A stretch of DNA of 64,000 nt. Origin: Bog-473 sp963719485 (GTDB lineage: Bacteria; Actinomycetota; Acidimicrobiia; Acidimicrobiales; RAAP-2). Positions 8,590 to 15,287 of this stretch are shown here, in pieces. The notes beneath the pieces are model-generated. The model searched no databases and was not told the DNA's origin. It worked only from the letters and a program-made list of their open reading frames with translations. The translations under genes were made by a program, and so were the position numbers. The stretch spans positions 4,092,001-4,156,000 of the forward strand of contig OY970387.1 in NCBI GenBank assembly GCA_963719485.1. Reading direction: 5' to 3'. Numbering within the stretch: the first letter of the stretch is position 1; each line of letters starts with the position of its first letter.

Positions 8590-11459
8590 CGACCCATCCC
8601 CCGGTCGAGGCCGGGCGGCTCGAGCTCCCGCCAGCGGCCGCGCTCGTAGCCTCGGATTTCTGACGCCACGATGTCGTAGGCGAGGCGCGACCGCGCCGCG
8701 AAGGGCCGAGAGCCGAGCGGATCGTCCCCCTCGACCGAGTAGAGCGCGCGGTAGCGGTTGATCGACTGCGTCAGGCGATCGTAGCGAGCGCGCTCGGTGC
8801 CGAGGGCTGGTCGGGTCCCGAGCGCGGCGACGATGTGGGCCGCCGGCTGTAGGCCGGAGGAGTTAACTCCGCGCATGTTGCCGGACGCCGGGGCGAGCGA
8901 GTCGCCGATGGACGAGGCGACGGTCCGGCCCGCGCTCCGTACGCCCGCCTGTGGCTGGAGACTCGGCGTCAGGACGCCGGGTTCTCGAACTGCTGGCGCG
9001 ACCTCGAGGTGACTGGAGGCGAGGACCTTCGCCCGCGAGACCGCCAATCGGGCCGCCGTCTTGGCCAAGGGCTCCACGTCGGGGACCTCGGGCCCGAGAC
9101 CCTGCTCGAAGGTGCCGCCTGTCACGAACAGCTCTGTGCCGAGCCGCGCCCGGCTCATGGCCACGTACCCGGCCTCGCGGGTGAGCGACTCGGTCGCCAG
9201 CACGAACGCCTTGTCGTAGGTGGCGCCCTGCGCCTTGTGGACGGTGGTGGCGTAGCCGTAGTCGAGGTGACCGGCGTCGATGTACCGACTCGGCAGTGAG
9301 CGCAGTCCTGCCGCGGTGTCGATGAGCAGATGGCCGCCGGCGAGCTCGATCACCGTGCCGCGGGTGCCATTGAGAACACCGAAGCGACTGGCGTTGCGCA
9401 GGCAGACCACCTCGTCGCCCACGGCAAACGGTCTGCCGTTCGCACTCAGGAGATCTTGGCCGACCGAACCGCGTTGTTGCAGCACCGTTCGGGCCTCGAG
9501 GTTGAGGGCTTTGACGTCACGACGGTTGACCGCGAGCATCAGGGCCTCGGCGCCACCGTCTCGCGCGTTGAGCCAGCGGCCGATGAGATCGCGCCGTGTC
9601 TCGGCCATGGTGCCGGCGAGGCGAATGCGCCCGTGGTCGTGATAGGCCTCGAGGGCGGGGACCACGTCGCCCGAACGCAGCCGGTCGAGGGCCGCTCGCT
9701 CCCAGTGCTCGTGCTGGCGGCGGTTCTCGGTCAACTCGAGCGCGCCAAGGCGGGCGGCCAGCGTGCCGAAGGCTCCCCCGGCCTCGATCTCGGGGAGCTG
9801 GCGGGGGTCGCCCACCAACACCAGCTTGGCCCCCGACACGTCGGCCAACTCGACCAGGCGGGCCAGGGTCCTCGTCCCCACCATCCCGGCCTCGTCGACC
9901 ACCACGACATCGTTGGCGCCGAAGCTCCGACGTCCCTGGTCGATCTCCCCCACCAGCCGGGTCAAGGTCACCGACGGAATGCCCGCACTCGATGCGAGCT
10001 CCTCGGCGGCGCGGGCCGACAGGGCGGTGCCCGAGACACTCCACCCTGCCTCCTCGAAGACCTCACGGGCGAGTGACAGCGCGGTGGTCTTCCCGGCGCC
10101 CGCCTTGCCGACGACGACCTCTATCTGCTGCCCTGAGGAGACGAGGGATCTGACCATGGCGCGCTGGTCAACCGAGAGCTGGGGGTGCCGGGCCACCAGA
10201 TCGTCCGCCCGATCGGAGTCGACCGCGGCCACTCCCCTGTCGCGACGGGCAACCGCGGTCTCGACGAGGTGCGCCTCGACGGCCAGGAGCTCGCGGGTCG
10301 TGTGCAGCGCCTCGCCGCCGCGGCCCTGCCGCTCGAGGGCAATCGCTTCGGAGCGGCGCAGAGTGAAGTCGGCCGCCGCCTCGATGGCGTCGAGTGGGGC
10401 TCCGTCGACCAGCGACTCGGCGATGGCACGCACGACGTCGCGGCGCTCGAAGGTCGAGTCCTGGGCCGTGAGCCCTTCGGGACCGAGCAGCGTGGCAGCG
10501 ATCTCCCGCGTGTCGCCGCGACCGAGGTTGACGCGGCGGGGCCGACGGTGGTCGGGGACCAGCCCGTCCGGCTCGACGCCGTACTCCGCAGCCAGTTCCC
10601 GCCACCGGGTACGCAGGCTCAGGGCGTCGGACTGGGGGTCCGATCCCCGGTCCTTGGGCGCCCGGGTCACCAGGGCGGCCAGCTCGGCGCTGCGGCCGGA
10701 CCTCCCGCCGTAGCGGGCGAGGTACTCCTCGATCTCGGCCCGCCGGGAGGAGAAGCGCCGGAGCACGCTGGCGTCGACGCCAGCCAGCTCGGCTGCGCCA
10801 TTCCGCACGGGTCCGAACGACACACCGAGGGACTCGACCAGGGCCGCCCGCAAGGACGCCTGGTAGACGAAGCCCGCGGTGCGGGCGTGGAAGTAGATCC
10901 CTCGGGCGTCGGGCGCCGACCACCGGCCGTCGGCCCCCTGGACCGCGTTCGCCGCCAGCACATGGGTGTGGAGCTGAGGATCGCCGTTGCGCGAGGTCCG
11001 GTGCACGAAGGCGGCGGCCACCAGGCCCGAGGTCTCTATCTGGCGCTGACCACCATCGCCCCGGCGGGCGAAGACGGCGTGCCGCTCGAGATAAGCGAGA
11101 CCCTCGGTCACGGCGTGCTCGTGAGCGGCCCGGGCGGCGGCGGACTGCTCGGGCGAACCCAGGGCGTAGAGGAGCGAGACGGATTTAGGGGCCGAGAACG
11201 TCAGATCGAAGCCGGCCACCCGGGCCCCCGAGCGCTTCGGCAGGCCGAGCTCGGTCCCACTGCGCGGCGAGATGCCGGCGAGCAGTGCGTGTAGGTCCTC
11301 AGGGGTCACCTCTCCGGCGAGGCCCAGGGCGGCCGTCCCACTGCCGTGCCAGGTGCCCGGTGACTCGCCGGCTCCGGTGTAGTACTCCTCTTGGCCCCGG
11401 GCCACCATCGAGAGGTAGTACTCCTCGGCGCCAGCCACGAGCTTGCCGATGGAGAGCAT
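8586..11459 (-). CDS. MobF relaxase-helicase (TrwC/TraI family)
   Basis: 957 aa. The N-terminal relaxase has tyrosine pairs YY14-15 and YY26-27 as candidate nucleophiles, and the HUH-type metal site with H153, H164 and H166 (PQLHTHVLAANAV). The C-terminal half is an SF1 helicase of RecD/TraI type, with Walker A GKAGAGKTTALSLA near 450 and Walker B VVVVDEAGMVGTRTL. It ends with TTVHKAQGATYDKAFV and a variable tail. The enzyme nicks oriT, stays covalently attached to the strand and unwinds it for transfer. It lies between the excisionase-like gene (20 bp upstream) and the coupling protein (4-bp overlap), giving one leftward operon. All key motifs are intact. Confidence 0.93.
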   Translation of the reverse strand: MLSIGKLVAGAEEYYLSMVARGQEEYYTGAGESPGTWHGSGTAALGLAGEVTPEDLHALLAGISPRSGTELGLPKRSGARVAGFDLTFSAPKSVSLLYALGSPEQSAAARAAHEHAVTEGLAYLERHAVFARRGDGGQRQIETSGLVAAAFVHRTSRNGDPQLHTHVLAANAVQGADGRWSAPDARGIYFHARTAGFVYQASLRAALVESLGVSFGPVRNGAAELAGVDASVLRRFSSRRAEIEEYLARYGGRSGRSAELAALVTRAPKDRGSDPQSDALSLRTRWRELAAEYGVEPDGLVPDHRRPRRVNLGRGDTREIAATLLGPEGLTAQDSTFERRDVVRAIAESLVDGAPLDAIEAAADFTLRRSEAIALERQGRGGEALHTTRELLAVEAHLVETAVARRDRGVAAVDSDRADDLVARHPQLSVDQRAMVRSLVSSGQQIEVVVGKAGAGKTTALSLAREVFEEAGWSVSGTALSARAAEELASSAGIPSVTLTRLVGEIDQGRRSFGANDVVVVDEAGMVGTRTLARLVELADVSGAKLVLVGDPRQLPEIEAGGAFGTLAARLGALELTENRRQHEHWERAALDRLRSGDVVPALEAYHDHGRIRLAGTMAETRRDLIGRWLNARDGGAEALMLAVNRRDVKALNLEARTVLQQRGSVGQDLLSANGRPFAVGDEVVCLRNASRFGVLNGTRGTVIELAGGHLLIDTAAGLRSLPSRYIDAGHLDYGYATTVHKAQGATYDKAFVLATESLTREAGYVAMSRARLGTELFVTGGTFEQGLGPEVPDVEPLAKTAARLAVSRAKVLASSHLEVAPAVREPGVLTPSLQPQAGVRSAGRTVASSIGDSLAPASGNMRGVNSSGLQPAAHIVAALGTRPALGTERARYDRLTQSINRYRALYSVEGDDPLGSRPFAARSRLAYDIVASEIRGYERGRWRELEPPGLDRGMGR

Positions 11460-11479
11460 CGGCGTGGGACTCCGGAAGA

Positions 11480-11830
11480 TCAGGCGCTCGAGGCGGCGGA
11501 GGCGAGCAGCTCGAGGAGGGCGGCCTTGGGGACCACGATGCGGCGGCCGAAGCGCACGACGGGGAGCTCCCCCCGGGCGACGAGCTCGTAGGCGAAGGCT
11601 CGGGAAAGACCCAAGAGCTCACCGGCCTCGGCCACGCTCAGTACGAGCCGCTCGCCCAGGATGGCCGTTGGGAGGTTCTGACTCCCCGGCTCGAGGTGTG
11701 AGGGCCGGGAGTCTGCGCCGGTCAGTTGGAGGCCGTCTCGAACCTCGGGATCTCGGCGTGCCGTGGCGAAGGCGCCAGCCCGGTCCCCGGGCATCGAGTG
11801 TCGGGCGTCTGGTGTTTTGGTGGTGGTCAT
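11480..11830 (-). CDS. Excisionase-like helix-turn-helix protein
   Basis: 116 aa from ATG 11830. The C-terminal ~55 residues are an excisionase/AlpA-type winged HTH (LSVAEAGELLGLSRAFAYEL, then GELPVVRFGRRIVVPKAALL). The N-terminal ~60 residues look disordered. A longer frame starting at 11884 reads straight through the 12-bp repeats (MWTLLWTSLWTW), so I reject that start. Such small HTH proteins promote excision or regulate the downstream mobilisation genes. Here it is the first gene of the relaxase operon and starts 20 bp from a repeat array that it may bind. No integrase is nearby, so a purely regulatory role is equally possible. Confidence 0.7.
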   Translation of the reverse strand: MTTTKTPDARHSMPGDRAGAFATARRDPEVRDGLQLTGADSRPSHLEPGSQNLPTAILGERLVLSVAEAGELLGLSRAFAYELVARGELPVVRFGRRIVVPKAALLELLASAASSA

Positions 11831-11850
11831 GCCGGAAGGATGCGCCCGCC

Positions 11851-12002
11851 ATGTCCACAAAGATGTCCACAGCAATGTCCACACCCGAAAACTCGTCGGC
11901 CTCTGAATGCGAGCTCCTCACGGCCGCGACGGGGAGAGAACTTCCTGTTCAGGAGCTGACCTCAGCCAGCGCGGGCATGCGTGTGGACATTCGTGTGGAC
12001 AT
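11851..12002. repeat. Two inverted clusters of 12-bp-period repeats (iteron-like)
   Basis: ATGTCCACA occurs three times at exact 12-bp spacing (11851-11859, 11863-11871, 11875-11883). Its reverse complement TGTGGACAT occurs twice at the same spacing (11982-11990, 11994-12002), with a degenerate third copy (cgcgggcat, 11970-11978). The two clusters face each other across about 86 bp. Near one helical turn per repeat fits cooperative binding on one DNA face. Candidates are excisionase sites, oriT accessory sites or replication iterons. The array lies just upstream of the HTH-relaxase-T4CP operon. Confidence 0.85.
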
Positions 12003-12063
12003 CGCCGAGGAAAGAAAATCTCGCTCCGGGGGCACCAGGGGCGGTCAAGGTCGGCGGAGCCGA

Positions 12064-12160
12064 GGGGGCCACGTGTGGCCCCCGTGCCTTGAGGGCCCCG
12101 GTCCCTGGCGGGGACATAATGGATGAGGTCGGCCCGCCCGGGCCGGCCTGGATGCGCCTT
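12064..12160. other. GC-rich hairpin cluster, candidate oriT region
   Basis: gggggccac/gtggccccc (12064-12072/12075-12083) forms a near-perfect 20-bp inverted repeat. GTCCC/GGGAC (12101-12105/12111-12115) and a ggcccgcccgggcc-type palindrome follow. This sits upstream of the mobilisation operon beside the repeat array, where MobF oriT sites commonly lie. No nic consensus could be identified, so this is inference from position and symmetry. The rest of 12161-12339 shows no gene. Confidence 0.35.
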
Positions 12161-12339
12161 GTCCTCTCCCCTGCTGGGAGGTCCGTCGCCCCGGACTGAG
12201 TCCGGCGGGTTGACGGGGTGGCCTCGCATGGAACCATGCAAGTGTGTGCATCGAATTTTGGGGCGTTGACCGTGATGGTGTGAGGTGTGCGACGAAGGCT
12301 TCGACGGCGGGTGCAACCACCCAGCGCGAGGCGGGATTG

Positions 12340-12993
12340 CTACCTGAGGATCTGACCGGTGAGCATGCTGTGGAGGGCGGTCAGGACCTCGGAGACGGCC
12401 CGCGCATCATTCTTGTACCGCGAGTGGGCCAGCAGGTCGGCCATACGAACTCGACGAGCCTCTCGAGCCGGCACTTCCGACGGGAGAGATTGAACCCCCA
12501 GAAGGCGGCCTCCGACGGCTCGGGCCCTGAGCGCTCGAAGGGCGCCGAGGCCGGCGGGCGTCCCGGGAACCCGATCGGGGTCGATCCGGCCAGGGGGATG
12601 GGGAATGCGATGCGCTCGGCGACCCCACCTGAGACGCCGGCGCTCCCTGTCCCGGAACCGCACCGGGCGGTCGTCGGCGCCGCTGGAGACGGCGGTAGCG
12701 GCCAGTACAGCGGCAGCACCACGTCGACCACCTCGAACAGCCGAGCGTCCTCGGAAGGAGGGCGGTGGACCACTAAAGAGAGCCGGCCGTCCGGTGAGGA
12801 GTGGAACGAGAGTCAGGGCCGGTGCACCCAGACGACGTCGGTCAGTAGGTCGTTGGTGAAGCCCCCGGTGCTCCGGGTGCTGTGGTGCTCCTGGAGGGCC
12901 ACGGCCCCGGCCAGATGGGGTCAGACGGCGCCGCAAGGGACGTCGCTGACGATGCCCACACATGGCCGGAGCTCAGGGGTAGCCCTAGCCCGA
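12340..12993 (-). pseudogene. Decayed gene, function unknown
   Basis: One minus-strand frame reads like protein (for example GIVSDVPCGAV, ALQEHHSTRSTGGFTNDLL, LFEVVDVVLPLYWPL) but contains two in-frame TGA codons (about 12922 and 12814). It ends at 12381, while a second frame supplies a more protein-like C-terminus (MADLLAHSRYKNDARAVSEV) ending at 12340. I read this as a gene broken by two nonsense changes and perhaps a frameshift. TGA is the normal stop of other genes here, so recoding is unlikely. I do not recognise the family. Confidence 0.35.
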
Positions 12994-13032
12994 TCTGTCT
13001 AAGCATAATTCGCTGCCGGGATGGCCGAGGGG

Positions 13033-13527
13033 CTAGTGCTGATTGCCGGGTTTGATGATCACCGCCGTGACGTTTTGCACCATCTGGATAAAGGACTTGT
13101 CGGCAAATCCGAATACGAAGGCCACTGCGTAGAAGGTCACGTTCTGGACCTTCACTTGGTTGGTTGTTCCCAGTATCAACAGGACCAGGTACAGCATTGC
13201 GCCGATCGATCCCGTGACAGCTCCGAAGAGTGGTCGGCAGTAGTGCCAATAGTTGTAGCTGAGCTTCCACTGTTTGTTGTTGTTGAAGATCCCAAACAGG
13301 CTGCCGACAACGGCTCCCGTGGCTCCGAACCAGACGACGCCTACCGGAACCTGTCCGAATGAAGCGGGCGCCTGGGTGCGAAACGCGGACCAGCATGCGT
13401 ACGTGGCAAAGAGTGCAATCAGAAGCGCTAGATACACCAGAGCGATAATGAAGATGTAGAACGGCATCTCCACCAGAGGTTCCACGTAGGGAGCCGGTGC
13501 AGGTGTAGGTGGTGCTACGTCCGCCAT
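13033..13527 (-). CDS. Small four-helix membrane protein, unknown function
   Basis: 164 aa from ATG 13527 (MADVAPPTPAPAP), with AAGGG upstream; a longer frame to 13707 looks non-coding. After a proline-rich N-terminus come four hydrophobic segments at about 20-45 (IFIIALVYLALLIALFATYA), 62-82, 98-122 and 128-146. A polar loop with GIFNNNKQWKLSYNYWHYC separates the second and third. It lacks catalytic motifs I recognise. It is transcribed away from the methyltransferase gene across a ~340-bp gap. Membrane proteins of this size are sometimes effectors in defence islands, but nothing in the sequence proves such a role. Confidence 0.65.
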   Translation of the reverse strand: MADVAPPTPAPAPYVEPLVEMPFYIFIIALVYLALLIALFATYACWSAFRTQAPASFGQVPVGVVWFGATGAVVGSLFGIFNNNKQWKLSYNYWHYCRPLFGAVTGSIGAMLYLVLLILGTTNQVKVQNVTFYAVAFVFGFADKSFIQMVQNVTAVIIKPGNQH

Positions 13528-13866
13528 GCCATCGCCCTTTCGCCGTAGCCGTTGACTGCTCTCAACAATAATTCCCACAAGGTCAGATGGGGTTGGATCC
13601 CCACCGCCCAATGGTCGGCCCCGGGAGCCGCCCAGGGAGCTTCGTTGGGCAGCGTAGAAAGACCCGGGACCGTCACCACAGACTCGCAACCGAAGCTCGC
13701 CGAGCAACGAAGATACTGACGGCTCGAGCGACTGCCGCTACCGTATCGGTGTGCGCCTCGAGATATGCCAGCTCAGGATCGTGGAGCCGGGACTAAGACC
13801 TTCGCAGGGTAGATCACAGTCCGGCTTGCGGTCAGCCCCACCCAGTGATGGCATCGGGTAGCAGGG
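13528..13866. promoter_or_regulatory. Divergent intergenic region, membrane protein / methyltransferase
   Basis: 339 bp with no convincing ORF; translations in all frames look like shadows. It must contain the leftward promoter of the membrane-protein gene and the rightward promoter of the methyltransferase gene. I could not pick a confident -35/-10 pair. Confidence 0.4.
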
Positions 13867-15285
13867 ATGTCTTCGGTCTCCTCGCCCAAGAACGAGCGAG
13901 CGAATGCCACCAGCAGCCTCGTGTCCGCAACGCCATCGACCGATCGAGCAACCTCGAACGGACATAAGGCTAATGGGAAGGTCGGTGCTGGCCGGGCGTC
14001 GCGGCTCGTTCTGCCTAATTCATCGTTTGACCCCCTCACTCACTACCTCTTCCGTTATCCGGCGAAGTTTCATCCGCCTGTTGCATCGACCCTCATCGAA
14101 CATTTCACCGAAGTGGGCGACCAGATCCTGGACCCGTTCTGCGGTAGTGGGACGCTCCTCGTTGAGGCGACCGTCATGGGTCGGTCCAGTCTTGGGATCG
14201 ATGTAGACCCGCTGGCCATCGCTGTGTCCCGGGCAAAAACCCACCGTTATCGGATCGATCAGCTGGCCGGGTCCGGTCAAGTGATTCTTGACGCAATCCG
14301 GGAATATGAGCGACCACTCGACGAATATCGGCGTCGGATGTTCCATGACCTGACAAACCCCGAATATCTCAGAGAGTTTGAAACCGTCTCGGAATGGGTG
14401 CCGGCGCTGCCGAACCTCTTGCACTGGTTTCGTCGCTACGTCATTGTCGATCTCGCCTTCATACGCGCGTGTATCGACACGGCCGACATCCCGCGGGCAC
14501 ACCGAGATTTTTTCCGAGTGGTCTTCGGCTCAATGATCCGATCTGCGTCGAATGCAGACCCAGTTCCCGTGTCTGGTCTCGAAGTGACACATTGGATGAT
14601 TAAACGGGATGAGGACGGGCGAGAAGTGAACCCGTTCGCGCTCTACAGGATCGCGCACGCCAAAGCGCTTATCGCTGCACGATCGTTCGCACAACACGCG
14701 AGGCCCGGGAGTCCTGCAAATGCGTTTATCGGCGATGCGACGGCCATAGGTCACTCGATCACTGGAAAGGTAGACGCCGTGATCACCTCTCCTCCATATC
14801 ACGGCGCCGTTGACTATTACCGACGCCATATGCTCGAGATGTATTGGCTTGGTCTGACTGAGACTCCTGATGACCGGTTGGCCCTTTTGCACCGCTACGT
14901 AGGACGACCGAAGGTCCCTCAATCGCATCCCTTCACACAGGCAACCCTCCGCACCAGATCGGCGAAGCAGTGGGAAGGTCGGATTCGAAAGGTCTCGACC
15001 GAAAGAGCCGATGCGTTTCGTCATTACATCTCAGCAATGAGTCATTTCTTCGAAGGATTGGGAAGTCACCTTCGTAAGGGTGCACCCGCCATCTTGGTCG
15101 TTGGACACAGCGACTGGAACGGAACGAAGATCCCAACCACGACGCTTTTCCAGGAGCTATCCGGATCCGCGTTCGATCTGTCTGAAGTTATGTACTACCC
15201 AGTGAAAAACAGGTATATGTCGTATGAGCGCCACAACAAGGCGTCCATTAGCCGGGAGTACGTGCTCGTCCTCCGAAGGAAGTAG
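13867..15285 (+). CDS. DNA amino-methyltransferase (N4-C or N6-A), restriction-modification type
   Basis: 472 aa. After a ~50-residue low-complexity start comes FRYPAKFHPPV (62-72), seen in site-specific methylases. SAM motif I is DPFCGSG (89-95) with the acidic loop GIDVDPLA. The catalytic motif is TSPPY (307-311), the (S/T)SPPY form usual for N4-cytosine enzymes. About 200 residues between the two motifs probably hold target recognition. The C-terminus (ILVVGHSDWNGTKIP) resembles the closing strands of such methylases. The gene meets the GHKL ATPase-nuclease tail to tail with two bases between stop codons, which suggests it protects host sites from that nuclease. It is less GC-rich than the mobilisation genes, consistent with separate acquisition. 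Confidence 0.85.
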   Translation: MSSVSSPKNERANATSSLVSATPSTDRATSNGHKANGKVGAGRASRLVLPNSSFDPLTHYLFRYPAKFHPPVASTLIEHFTEVGDQILDPFCGSGTLLVEATVMGRSSLGIDVDPLAIAVSRAKTHRYRIDQLAGSGQVILDAIREYERPLDEYRRRMFHDLTNPEYLREFETVSEWVPALPNLLHWFRRYVIVDLAFIRACIDTADIPRAHRDFFRVVFGSMIRSASNADPVPVSGLEVTHWMIKRDEDGREVNPFALYRIAHAKALIAARSFAQHARPGSPANAFIGDATAIGHSITGKVDAVITSPPYHGAVDYYRRHMLEMYWLGLTETPDDRLALLHRYVGRPKVPQSHPFTQATLRTRSAKQWEGRIRKVSTERADAFRHYISAMSHFFEGLGSHLRKGAPAILVVGHSDWNGTKIPTTTLFQELSGSAFDLSEVMYYPVKNRYMSYERHNKASISREYVLVLRRK

Positions 15286-15287
15286 CC

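Noticed and set aside
6910..8649. 579-aa plus-strand ORF
   Set aside because: Antisense to the coupling protein; arginine/glycine-rich with no family motif.
9330..11294. Plus-strand ORFs of 248-369 aa over the relaxase gene
   Set aside because: High-GC shadows; the minus-strand relaxase has complete catalytic motifs.
11831..11884. Upstream start for the excisionase-like protein
   Set aside because: The extra residues are a direct translation of the 12-bp repeats (WT-x-LWT pattern).
12340..12993. TGA read as tryptophan
   Set aside because: TGA is the ordinary stop of many intact genes here, including drmD and the relaxase.
12244..13002. 252-aa plus-strand ORF
   Set aside because: Low-complexity shadow opposite the decayed minus-strand gene; no ribosome site or domain.
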